Shown here in pieces: positions 23,412-30,587 of a stretch of 39,879 bases of DNA (position 1 is the first letter of the stretch; the number at the start of each line of letters is the position of its first letter). The notes beneath the pieces are model-generated. The model worked only from the letters and a program-made list of their open reading frames with translations, had not been told where the DNA came from and searched no databases. The translations under genes were made by a program, and so were the position numbers. Source of the DNA: Candidatus Hydrogenedentota bacterium. Lineage in GTDB: Bacteria > Hydrogenedentota > Hydrogenedentia > Hydrogenedentales > SLHB01. The DNA lies in assembly GCA_029552745.1 (NCBI GenBank), contig JAKPDK010000186.1, forward strand, positions 1 through 39,879, written 5' to 3'.

Positions 23412-23639
23412 TTATGCTTTACTTATCGGGATCTTCGCTTCAAATTCGATTTCAGCGAATAGCTTTAAATCCGCTCTTTCCTCTTCGCTTAGAAAGCGCG
23501 AGTCGTCCGATGAGTCTATGCTAGCGCGACCCCTCTCATCGACCGTGACCGATATGACACCTGGCCTTACCCACTTCGTCATCTCAAAAACAAACGTCAC
23601 TGGTTCGTCTTCGTCGGTTATTGTTCTTACAAGTTTCAT
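23412..23639 (-). CDS. Hypothetical cargo protein
   Basis: A 75-residue acidic protein of unknown function, first gene of the leftward cargo pair. It has a beta-rich start (VTFVFEMTKWV, then VISVTVDERG) and an acidic helical end (FLSEEERADLKLFAEIEFE). GGGGAC precedes the ATG. It ends 39 bases before the Ala-repeat gene, so both are probably on one transcript. Codon use is more mixed than in the structural genes. Confidence 0.55.
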   Translation of the reverse strand: MKLVRTITDEDEPVTFVFEMTKWVRPGVISVTVDERGRASIDSSDDSRFLSEEERADLKLFAEIEFEAKIPISKA

Positions 23640-23658
23640 ACTTAGTCCCCACTTTCAT

Positions 23659-23664
23659 ATTCTA
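23659..23664 (-). promoter_or_regulatory. Possible -10 element for cargo genes
   Basis: On the minus strand TAGAAT (five of six consensus bases) lies about 20 bases upstream of the first cargo gene. The -35 region is weak. Independent promoters are typical of such cargo genes, but this is tentative. Confidence 0.3.
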
Positions 23665-23797
23665 CGAATGCGTTCATAACCTACTCATAGCAATCGAGAG
23701 GACAACGCCGTTCTGCGGCTTATTCAAGTTGAGGCCTTCAGGGGTGAAGAACTTTCAGGCAGCCGTGAAATTATTTCCCGCGCAACTCCGCGTTATC

Positions 23798-23861
23798 TCT
23801 GCGCATCCTCATAGATCGTCAAACTTCTGCGCATCCTCATAGATCGTCAAACTTCTGCGCA
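23798..23861. repeat. 28-bp tandem direct repeat (2.3 copies)
   Basis: The 28-bp unit begins TCTGCGCATCC and runs through CATAGATCGTCAAAC. It occurs at 23798-23825 and 23826-23853 with eight bases of a third copy. It lies in the stretch 23640-24004, where I see no gene on either strand. Units are directly adjacent with no spacers, so this is not a CRISPR array. Confidence 0.85.
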
Positions 23862-23905
23862 GTGTCGTAATTTTCGCCGCTTCTGGTCTCGACCGATTCT
23901 GTGCC

Positions 23906-23960
23906 TCACTTCCAGCCTAGGTAGTATCAATTTGAGAATCAAGAAAAGAAAACACCCCCT
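23906..23960. repeat. Direct repeat, right copy flanking cargo island
   Basis: Right partner of 22738-22790. It contains TCACTTCCAGCCTAGGTAG, matching the receptor-binding gene end, then a shared stretch, then the left arm of the complete terminator at 23955-23984. The reading frame upstream is not preserved, so only the tail of the gene was duplicated. Confidence 0.85.
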
Positions 23961-23984
23961 ACCGATAAGTCAGTAGGGGGTTTT
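23955..23984. terminator. Bidirectional intrinsic terminator
   Basis: CCCCCTAC (23955-23962) pairs with GTAGGGGG (23973-23980), an 8-bp stem with a 10-base loop. TTTT follows on the plus strand and TGTTTTCTTTTC on the minus strand. It closes the leftward replication/lysis operon and, before cargo insertion, probably also the rightward tail operon. Confidence 0.85.
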
Positions 23985-24004
23985 GTCCACGTTCGTGATT
24001 CGCC

Positions 24005-24223
24005 CTAAGCCTTCTCGTAGGCTTGAACGAAATTGTGGACCGCTGAAAACACTTCGATGATAGCACCCTTCGGCACTTTTTCACATCGCGCTCTCACTTC
24101 TTTTTGACTTGTGCAATACCAAAATCCTGTCTTCCAGCCGCTTGAAGTTTCGCGATGAATCGCAACGACATAGCGGTGAACGTGCAATTTTGGTTCTTTC
24201 GAGTATGCAACTTTCTTCAACAT
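24005..24223 (-). CDS. Hypothetical small basic protein
   Basis: A 72-residue basic protein of unknown function, last gene of the leftward operon. AAAGGAAG lies just before its ATG, and it starts 12 bases after the endolysin stop. It has a beta-strand-like middle with aromatic residues (SGWKTGFWYCTSQKEV) and a helical end. Proximity to the endolysin makes a lysis-related role possible, but no motif supports it. Confidence 0.55.
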   Translation of the reverse strand: MLKKVAYSKEPKLHVHRYVVAIHRETSSGWKTGFWYCTSQKEVRARCEKVPKGAIIEVFSAVHNFVQAYEKA

Positions 24224-24235
24224 AGTTCTTCCTTT

Positions 24236-25750
24236 CTAGGACTGAATTTTGAATTTGCCCTGTTTGTAAAGTTCTTTCAAGATCACGGCGGCCCCAGCCG
24301 ACGATTGAGTGGAAGCATTGGGATCAAATTTGCCGTCTGAAACATATTTGCCAGCATCATCGTTGATGTTTGAACACGCCCACAAATAGGGTGACGTTTC
24401 AGCTTTGCCAGCACCCGAAATGTATCCAGTGCCGTTGTATCTTTCAAGTGCATACAAGATGTTACCGATGTCGTTGTCCCCTTCAATCAATTTCTTCCAG
24501 CGAGAAGATTCACCGACAAGTGCATCGACAGCCGCATCTTCCCAAGTCGCAAAAGGCCCACGACCTTTCGGGACGATTGAAGTTTTGCGTCCAGTGCCGA
24601 CAATCTTTTCACCGTTGTGAAGAACGCCCGCAAAGTTGCAAGATGCTTCTTTGAAATGAATCACACCCAGAATCCAAGCGAAGTTTTCAGGGACAGCCGC
24701 GCCGATTCTTTTTGCGACAGCAAGATAGCGAGCATATCCCGCTTCAATTGTCTTCACAGTTTTTGCGACTTGCGCTTCTTTGCCCGCGTCGATTTCACAT
24801 GCGGCAAACATTCGTCGATACCACGGTTCAGTGCCTTCGTCGGCATCTTGTCCCGTTGTGATTTTGCCCGTCGGCGGCTTTACAGGTTCAGGTTGTGGTG
24901 TTTCATTCACGCCCCCGCCCATGATTGCGGCCCAGGTTTTCGGTCCGACAATGCCGTCAACTTTCAAGCCTTTGACTTGCTGATAGGCTCTCACAACGCT
25001 ATCAGTTTGCGGGCCGAAGTCGCCGTCAACTTTCAACACAAAAGAAAGTTGATTCAAACGGTTTTGAAGAAGCGTGACATATTGTCCTTTGTCGCCACGA
25101 CGAAGAGTCGGTTTTGAGTCATCCGTTCGATCTTCAGAAGTAGGCGGTGCGGTCGGCGCACTTGCCACATCTTCTTTCGCACGACGAATGTGAACAAGTC
25201 GGCTTCGCAAATATGAAGTCGAAGAAGTGACTTTGTTCGATTGATTGCCGCCGAGACATTTCAGCATGATCAAGCCGAGTTTGTCTTCGTCCATTTGTGT
25301 GATGTGACCGCCGCCGTCTCGCGTGAGACGAAGAAGATCACCGCGTTGTGCTTGTGCGTTTGGCACTTCAACCCCCCAGGTGTCCCAAGACTTTGAAGAT
25401 GCACTCCAAGTCGGATGAATGAACAGAACACCCGTGTCGATGTCTTTCATTTTGTTGTAGTCAACTTTTGCGAAGACAAACAATTCAATGATCATGCCTT
25501 CTTTGATTCCGCGTTTGCGAAGCACGTCGCAAGCGGCTTTCGGATTTCGGCGAATGTTCGCAAGCACCATGCACAACACGATCCAAGAAGAACACCACGG
25601 GATTTCGTCGGTATGTGAACCGCCCGCGTCGCCTTCGATGTTGCACAGTCGATGCGCGACTTCGATCATTCGATTGTCTTTCGGTCCGCTGATTTCAGAC
25701 AGTCCCAAGTATTCAGAACTGACAGCGTACACTTCACGCATGAAACTCAT
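24236..25750 (-). CDS. Three-module endolysin (Cys peptidase/amidase + PG-binding + lysozyme-like)
   Basis: A 504-residue cell-wall hydrolase. I start at the ATG at 25750, which follows AAAGGGGGC; an upstream in-frame ATG at 25810 lacks a site. Residues 1-190 match the TIGR02594-type Cys domain: EYLGLSEISG, PWCSSW with C53, GHITQ with H149, and CLGGNQSNKV. Residues ~215-278 are a peptidoglycan-binding domain (LRRGDKGQYVTLLQNRL, VDGDFGPQTD, VDGIVGPKTW). Residues ~355-500 resemble a phage lysozyme family, with FKEAS (E368), RYNGTGY and SPYLW followed by GKYVSDG. Linkers are Pro-rich. It lies in the same leftward operon as the DNA polymerase. Confidence 0.85.
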   Translation of the reverse strand: MSFMREVYAVSSEYLGLSEISGPKDNRMIEVAHRLCNIEGDAGGSHTDEIPWCSSWIVLCMVLANIRRNPKAACDVLRKRGIKEGMIIELFVFAKVDYNKMKDIDTGVLFIHPTWSASSKSWDTWGVEVPNAQAQRGDLLRLTRDGGGHITQMDEDKLGLIMLKCLGGNQSNKVTSSTSYLRSRLVHIRRAKEDVASAPTAPPTSEDRTDDSKPTLRRGDKGQYVTLLQNRLNQLSFVLKVDGDFGPQTDSVVRAYQQVKGLKVDGIVGPKTWAAIMGGGVNETPQPEPVKPPTGKITTGQDADEGTEPWYRRMFAACEIDAGKEAQVAKTVKTIEAGYARYLAVAKRIGAAVPENFAWILGVIHFKEASCNFAGVLHNGEKIVGTGRKTSIVPKGRGPFATWEDAAVDALVGESSRWKKLIEGDNDIGNILYALERYNGTGYISGAGKAETSPYLWACSNINDDAGKYVSDGKFDPNASTQSSAGAAVILKELYKQGKFKIQS

Positions 25751-25813
25751 TTTGCCCCCTTTTCTATTTTGTGATTGTGGCCCTAAGAGTTCACCCCGAA
25801 AACACCGCACACG

Positions 25814-27847
25814 TCAACCTTTGCGATACCTGAAGTCTGTCCAGCCCCCGACCTTCAACGGGATGTCTTGGCCCCATTCGGGCCGTTGCGACATGAGTCG
25901 TTCAAACTCTTCCCATTGACCTTTACCGATCAATTTTTCGCACAAGATTTCATCGTGAACAGTGAATAGGATTTCATATCCAGCGGCATCAACTCGAATC
26001 ATTGATTCACTCATGCAATCGCGTGAGACGGCCTGACAAATGTTTTCGCAAAGAAGGCCCCCATATACCGCACGTTGAACCCATTTTGTTTTTGAATCAG
26101 TCGTGTAGATATAAAGTTTCGGACGAAGTTCACCCCAAGGTGTCTCTTCATTGCGAACTTCCGGTTTGTAGTAGGCAAGTTTGCGGCCCGAAGGAAGTCG
26201 CGCAAACAAGAAGTCACCTTCGACAAACCATGTGACTTTGTTGATCGTGACTTTCTTGCCTTTGTTGACGACGGCGTAGATTGCAGCCCTTTCATAGTTG
26301 TCCCAGACTTTCGGGACAAGCGGATACTTTTCACGAAAGGCTTGATGTGCGCGTTCAAGAAGTGACTCGGCAACATCAATGCCTTCATCTTTACAAGTTT
26401 GCGCAAACTTCTTCAGCCCCATTTGATAGCCGCAAGCAAGAATCACTTTCTTGCCCATTTGTCGGCGTTCGGAATATCCTTCCGCTCTATATTCGGCCAG
26501 CACTTCTTCGTAGGTGCATCCGTAGATTGTGGCCGCCATCGAACAGTAGATGTCGAGACCGTCGGCATATTCTTTCAACCCAGGTTTGTCGCCCGCAAGC
26601 CATAGAAGAACGCGGGCTTCGATTGAACTGAAGTCGGCACAGAAGAGTTCATACCCAGGACTTGCGATAATCATGCCGCGAAGGGCCGAAGAAAACAGGT
26701 CCATAGGCCGCCCGTAGATCAGCCGAATCATATCTAAATCGCCTTCCAAAAGATCAGAATAGGCGTATGGCGGGACTTTCATCGTCCCCCTGGGGAAGTT
26801 CTGGGGTTGAACGCCCATGCCCGCCCAGCGGCCCGTTGACGCGCCATGAAACAAAAGGTTATCGCGGACGCGGTTGTCGAGGCGGTCGCATCGGTCTTTG
26901 AAGGCTTGATATTTTGAAACACTGGATTTGCCAAGCGACTGACGAATCTTCAGCACGTCGATCACATCTTGATTTGCAACGTCTTTTAATTTGTCGATGT
27001 CTTTCAAAGCATCATCGACAGTTTTCTTTTGAAGGTTTGGAAGTGAAAAACCTTGATCTTCCAAAAATCTTTTGAAAGCCGCCGTTGATTTTGCGGTCTT
27101 CACTGATCCAAAAGTTTTCAAACGAAGTTGATGCGTGAGTTCTTTTTCTTCTTGATGAATCATCGCAAGAATTTGATCGACAAGTTCAATGTCCACGGTG
27201 AAGCCACGTTGATTGATCTTTTGATCAAGCACCCACAATTCGCGTTCTTTTTGAGTGAAAGGGGAATACTTGCGAACGGCATAGTATAGGGCTTCTTCAG
27301 TCCACAAGTCGGTGCGACAGTATTCGTAGAGGCGGGACATGAACTCGTTTTCTTCCTGCCATTCGATCCAGGCTTTGATGTTCTGAACTGGGGGGCGCGG
27401 CTTGCACATTTGAAGAAGAAGTTTTCGCCCCTCAACATCCTTCTTGATAGGAAGATTGAGCGCAAGGCCCGCGCCCTCAAGTCCACGGGGAAGGGCTAAG
27501 ATTGAACACAATGACAAAGTGCAAATGTAGTCCTTTGGTTCAAGCGTTCGCATCTTTGCGCCCATCGGTGTTGTTTGAAGGTGCACATGATTGTAGATTG
27601 CTTGTTCAAAGGGGGCGTTGTGCGCAACAACGTGTTCAGCATGTTTCAGCGCATAGTAGAACTCTTTTGTTTCACTCGGATCATCGGTGTATATCGCGGG
27701 CATTGATATCACATGGGCTTTCTTTTCGCCGATGATCTTCCAGCCCACGCACATGATTTCAGTTGAAGGATGTCTCGCATACATGTGTTGCCCTACTGAC
27801 GGCAGATCGGCGCGTGATCTTGTCTCGTAGTCCAGCAACAACTTCAT
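25814..27847 (-). CDS. DNA polymerase, family A, with 3'-5' exonuclease
   Basis: A 677-residue replicative polymerase. The proofreading domain shows DYET (D6, E8), HNAPFE near 76-81 and YCRTD (Y176, D180). Polymerase motif A is CADFSSIEARV (D405), motif B is RRQMGKKVILACGYQMG (about 461-477), and motif C is VHDE (630-633). There is no 5'-3' exonuclease domain, as usual for phage enzymes. The first ATG overlaps the stop of the upstream 65-residue gene (ATGA). All catalytic acids needed for both activities are present. Confidence 0.95.
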   Translation of the reverse strand: MKLLLDYETRSRADLPSVGQHMYARHPSTEIMCVGWKIIGEKKAHVISMPAIYTDDPSETKEFYYALKHAEHVVAHNAPFEQAIYNHVHLQTTPMGAKMRTLEPKDYICTLSLCSILALPRGLEGAGLALNLPIKKDVEGRKLLLQMCKPRPPVQNIKAWIEWQEENEFMSRLYEYCRTDLWTEEALYYAVRKYSPFTQKERELWVLDQKINQRGFTVDIELVDQILAMIHQEEKELTHQLRLKTFGSVKTAKSTAAFKRFLEDQGFSLPNLQKKTVDDALKDIDKLKDVANQDVIDVLKIRQSLGKSSVSKYQAFKDRCDRLDNRVRDNLLFHGASTGRWAGMGVQPQNFPRGTMKVPPYAYSDLLEGDLDMIRLIYGRPMDLFSSALRGMIIASPGYELFCADFSSIEARVLLWLAGDKPGLKEYADGLDIYCSMAATIYGCTYEEVLAEYRAEGYSERRQMGKKVILACGYQMGLKKFAQTCKDEGIDVAESLLERAHQAFREKYPLVPKVWDNYERAAIYAVVNKGKKVTINKVTWFVEGDFLFARLPSGRKLAYYKPEVRNEETPWGELRPKLYIYTTDSKTKWVQRAVYGGLLCENICQAVSRDCMSESMIRVDAAGYEILFTVHDEILCEKLIGKGQWEEFERLMSQRPEWGQDIPLKVGGWTDFRYRKG

Positions 27848-28041
27848 GTGACTATTCCCCCCACTTCGCGGGCCATGAAGCCCGCTTCAAATGCTTGTTT
27901 CATCTTTATCTTTGTGATCATGTCGGGCTTCAGTTTGTTGTATTCAAGCCAAGCCTTGAAACGAAGATTGATCAACGTGCGCAAACGATTTTTTGGGATT
28001 GATTCTTTTTCTGAATCATACATGTGACCTTTGTCGTCCAT
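27844..28041 (-). CDS. Hypothetical small basic protein before polymerase
   Basis: A 65-residue basic helical protein (NRLRTLINLRFKAWLEYNKL, then MKQAFEAGFMAREVG). GAAAGGCGG precedes the ATG. Its TGA overlaps the polymerase ATG, so it is translationally coupled. It is the first gene after the strong terminator at 28141-28168 and probably starts its own transcription unit. The function is unknown; a replication accessory is a reasonable guess. Confidence 0.6.
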   Translation of the reverse strand: MDDKGHMYDSEKESIPKNRLRTLINLRFKAWLEYNKLKPDMITKIKMKQAFEAGFMAREVGGIVT

Positions 28042-28071
28042 TGAATACCGCCTTTCATTTTGTGGTTTCTC

Positions 28072-28139
28072 AAGTCAGCGGCCCATATATTGCCCAGTCA
28101 CGATTTTATAACGGTTTACACTGTGCGGGCCGCTGACTT
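28072..28139. promoter_or_regulatory. 13-bp perfect inverted repeat with AT-rich centre
   Basis: AAGTCAGCGGCCC (28072-28084) and GGGCCGCTGACTT (28127-28139) are perfect complements around a 42-bp spacer. The spacer is AT-rich and holds promoter-like elements on the minus strand (TTATAAAAT and AATATAT) without a clean -35. It stands between the terminator of the DUF2815 unit and the small gene/polymerase unit. It may be an operator with promoter, an RNA stem-loop leader, or a replication-related site. Confidence 0.6.
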
Positions 28140-28140
28140 C

Positions 28141-28168
28141 AAAAAGCCCGCCGCGATTCACGGCGGGC
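28141..28168 (-). terminator. Leftward intrinsic terminator
   Basis: On the minus strand GCCCGCCG and CGGCGGGC form an 8-bp GC stem with a 7-base loop, directly followed by TTTTT. It ends the transcript that comes through the DUF2800 and DUF2815 genes, so polymerase and endolysin genes are expressed by readthrough or a separate promoter. Confidence 0.9.
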
Positions 28169-28210
28169 AAAAATACTAGAACGACAATTCATCTTCAAAC
28201 CCTTTCAGGT

Positions 28211-28786
28211 TTACAGTTCAAAATCATCTTCTTTTTCAAAATTGCTTGGATCGTCAGAACCGTCGTCAACCGCATCGAATGTTTCAGAAGCGTCAGGACG
28301 TTTCACAAAGCGTTCGCCTTCAGCCAGCTTTTGCACCGATTCCAAGTTGAACGAAACTCCGCGTTTCATCACTTGCCCTTTTGCGTTCTTGTATTCCCAG
28401 GCATAGGCGTTGATTGCAGCGCGGGCATAGCATCCGGCATAGATGTCATCGGCGACAAGAATCGGCTCAACCTTTTGATCAACAACTTGTGGTTTGAACT
28501 TCGTCGAAGCCGACACCACAATCTTGTCTTCATATCCTTCAAGGTCTTTTTCGTTGCCGTCTTTGAACGGAAGAACGAGGCCCTTCGGCGGGTTCTGTCC
28601 CCACTTATCAACAATTGCTTTTTTGACAACCGCTTTCAACGGCGACAAATCAGTTTTCTTGTCGAAAAGCATTTGAATAGAATACTTCGGGGCTTGGCCC
28701 TCAAATGCTTTGGGTTCAAAAAGTTCAGGGAATGAGAGTCTAAACTTCGGGGTGATCACTTTCGTTGCGGTTTGTTTTTCAGCCAT
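28211..28786 (-). CDS. DUF2815 ssDNA-binding protein
   Basis: A 191-residue protein of the DUF2815 family, with an OB-type fold similar to phage T7 gp2.5-like ssDNA-binding proteins. Visible hallmarks are TPKFRLSFPELFEPK at the start, KYSIQMLFDKK, the central IYAGCYARAAINAYAW segment, and an acidic C-terminal tail (GSDDPSNFEKEDDFEL). The acidic tail is the usual docking site for partner enzymes. AAAGGAC precedes the ATG. It lies directly downstream of the DUF2800 gene, its usual neighbour in phage replication modules. Confidence 0.88.
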   Translation of the reverse strand: MAEKQTATKVITPKFRLSFPELFEPKAFEGQAPKYSIQMLFDKKTDLSPLKAVVKKAIVDKWGQNPPKGLVLPFKDGNEKDLEGYEDKIVVSASTKFKPQVVDQKVEPILVADDIYAGCYARAAINAYAWEYKNAKGQVMKRGVSFNLESVQKLAEGERFVKRPDASETFDAVDDGSDDPSNFEKEDDFEL

Positions 28787-28799
28787 GTGGCTAGTCCTT

Positions 28800-29996
28800 T
28801 CAATCGATGATCAGGTCGTCCGGCCCTGAATCACCATAGTCAGTTTTTGTGTTTGTTTTCGACAACTTCACCCCGCCGGATACAAGGTGCGTGTTGTCTT
28901 GCAAAAATTTGTCGATAAGTTCTGAAGGCACTTTTCGTTTCTTCATTTCTTTTTCGACTTCAGCAACCGATTTTTGTTCGGTCACTAGGAAGTCAACTTC
29001 ATATGCTTTGACATCAAGATAGTGTTTCACCGTCTTGGTTTGCCTGAAGTCGACGTGATCCTTCCACTTCCGAGTCGGTCGTGTCGGTTCTAAAGTCCAG
29101 CCGTCAATTCGATTGCCGGACTTAAGTCTATTCTCGGCGTATGTTTCGACTTCTTTGATCCACAATTTCAGATACGCCGTTTGATCCAAAAGTGTGCGAA
29201 GTTGATCAGAAGTCAAATGCTTTGGGTCGGGTTGAACTGGGCTTGAAAAATCCAGTTGCGCCTTCTCAAGCGATTTTTTGTAGATAGCTGGGCAAATGAT
29301 TTTTGCCGGACAGAAAAAGCAATGTTCACCCGATTCGAGTTTCGGCTTTTTCTTTTCAGCGGCTTTGATGCCGTCAGCAAAAATGCGCTTCCATTTGTAT
29401 AGGTCACCGAGTCCATAGGTCGCGGTGCGGGCCGGATGATTGCGAGTCACCGAACGCGGTTGATATATTGTGGTTTTGACTTCATCGAAATCGTATTTCA
29501 ATTTGTGGGCAAGGCCCAGTGCATAGTACATCATTTGCGAATTGTCTTCGTGCGGGACGTGCTTGCGCCCATACTTGAAGTCAATGATATGCAAACAACC
29601 AAACGGTTCAATGATGGCAACATCCACTGTGCCGAACGCAACTTTGATCACGGGATCAGCGTCATCAGTGATCACACCGTCAAGTTCGACTCGTTCTTCA
29701 ACAAGCAATTCGTAGTGCGGCTTCATTTGCGAACGCACCCACTCGACAAACCCCTGGACATACTCGCGCATGTCCAAGGGATATTTGTCTTCTTCGTTTT
29801 CAAAGAACGTCACAACATCGCGCACGTTGCTATTCAACGCGAACTCCATGAGTTCGTGTGCGCGTGTGCCTTCTTCAGCCGCCGCGCTTTCTTCTTGATC
29901 AGGTGCCCCGTCGGACAACTGAACTGAACCTGGACAATTCAGCCAGCGTTCAGAAGAAGATGCCGCATATCGGGCGTGTTGCTTTAGTTCAGACAT
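28800..29996 (-). CDS. DUF2800 PD-(D/E)XK nuclease (Cas4/RecB-like)
   Basis: A 398-residue protein of the DUF2800 family. The N-terminus has SSSERWLNCPGS, and the core nuclease motifs appear as GTVDVAII followed by LHIIDFKYG. A C-terminal cysteine cluster (HCFFCPAKIICPA), with the N-terminal cysteine, would form the iron-sulfur cluster of the Cas4/AddB-type fold. Such proteins are thought to process DNA ends during phage replication or recombination. The stop is 13 bases from the DUF2815 start, so they are one operon. Confidence 0.87.
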   Translation of the reverse strand: MSELKQHARYAASSSERWLNCPGSVQLSDGAPDQEESAAAEEGTRAHELMEFALNSNVRDVVTFFENEEDKYPLDMREYVQGFVEWVRSQMKPHYELLVEERVELDGVITDDADPVIKVAFGTVDVAIIEPFGCLHIIDFKYGRKHVPHEDNSQMMYYALGLAHKLKYDFDEVKTTIYQPRSVTRNHPARTATYGLGDLYKWKRIFADGIKAAEKKKPKLESGEHCFFCPAKIICPAIYKKSLEKAQLDFSSPVQPDPKHLTSDQLRTLLDQTAYLKLWIKEVETYAENRLKSGNRIDGWTLEPTRPTRKWKDHVDFRQTKTVKHYLDVKAYEVDFLVTEQKSVAEVEKEMKKRKVPSELIDKFLQDNTHLVSGGVKLSKTNTKTDYGDSGPDDLIID

Positions 29997-30001
29997 AAGA
30001 C

Positions 30002-30466
30002 CTACAAATGCTTCTTGGCAAGTTCGATCACTTTGCCGTAGTCAGATTTTTTGATGTCGTTGATTGCAGTCACTTTGAATTTGCCAAGCAAATTCAACGC
30101 TTTTTCTTTGCCATGCTTAGTTGCAAAATCTTTCACAACTTTGCGCACATCTTCCAAAGTCGGACCTTCGTCAGCGGGTTCGTCGTCGCCGAAAAGATCG
30201 TCGTCACCTTCAGAAGCGGCGTCAGCTTCAGCGTCGGCGTGTGCCGTTTCAAGTGCATCGTCCACTTCAGGCGCGGGCGCGGCCTTTGCTTTGCCTTTAC
30301 CTTTTGCGGCTTTTGTTTCAGCGGGCGCGGCTTCAGGTTGTGCGGCTGACGTTGCAGCGGCGACATTCCCCAAAAGTTTTTCAGCGCGGTCAAGTTGCGC
30401 CGTCAAGCCAGCCAGAAATTCTTTGCTTTCGGCCCCAGCCATGATCACAAGTTCAAGTCTCGACAT
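30002..30466 (-). CDS. Acidic linker protein with C-terminal helical domain
   Basis: A protein of about 154 residues. Of two nearby ATG codons (30472 and 30466), the second has better spacing from GGAG. Residues ~10-40 are a helix; ~45-75 are Ala/Pro/Lys-rich; ~75-105 are very acidic. Residues ~108-154 form a compact domain (VRKVVKDFATKHGKEKALNLL, then DIKKSDYGKVIELAKKHL) recognisable from other phage replication-region proteins. The function is unknown; a protein- or DNA-binding accessory is plausible. The gene stops six bases before DUF2800. Confidence 0.6.
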   Translation of the reverse strand: MSRLELVIMAGAESKEFLAGLTAQLDRAEKLLGNVAAATSAAQPEAAPAETKAAKGKGKAKAAPAPEVDDALETAHADAEADAASEGDDDLFGDDEPADEGPTLEDVRKVVKDFATKHGKEKALNLLGKFKVTAINDIKKSDYGKVIELAKKHL

Positions 30467-30587
30467 TCTCATTCTCCTTTGTTGTGGGCGAATCGCCCGT
30501 TTGTTTTTGTTCTTTAAGTCGCCGTCGTATCTGACAGCGTATCCATATTCTCATTCGTGGCGAAGCGATGTTGCCTTTCGTTTTCAT
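30453..30587 (-). CDS. 44-residue basic protein between helicase and linker gene
   Basis: A short gene in what looks like a gap. Its ATG overlaps the helicase stop (ATGA) at 30584-30587, and it ends 14 bases inside the next gene. The product is strongly basic in its first 30 residues (MRIWIRCQIRRRLKEQKQ) and has a polar tail. Overlaps at both ends argue that it is translated. A small nucleic-acid-binding partner of the helicase is one possibility; it could also be a leader that couples translation. Confidence 0.5.
   Translation of the reverse strand: MKTKGNIASPRMRIWIRCQIRRRLKEQKQTGDSPTTKENENVET

Noticed and set aside
23798-23861. CRISPR array
   Set aside because: Repeat units are directly adjacent with no spacers, and no Cas genes are present.
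30486-30498. Hairpin GGGCG/CGCCC followed by T-rich DNA on the plus strand
   Set aside because: No plus-strand gene needs it, the stem has only five pairs, and on the transcribed strand it has no T-tract.
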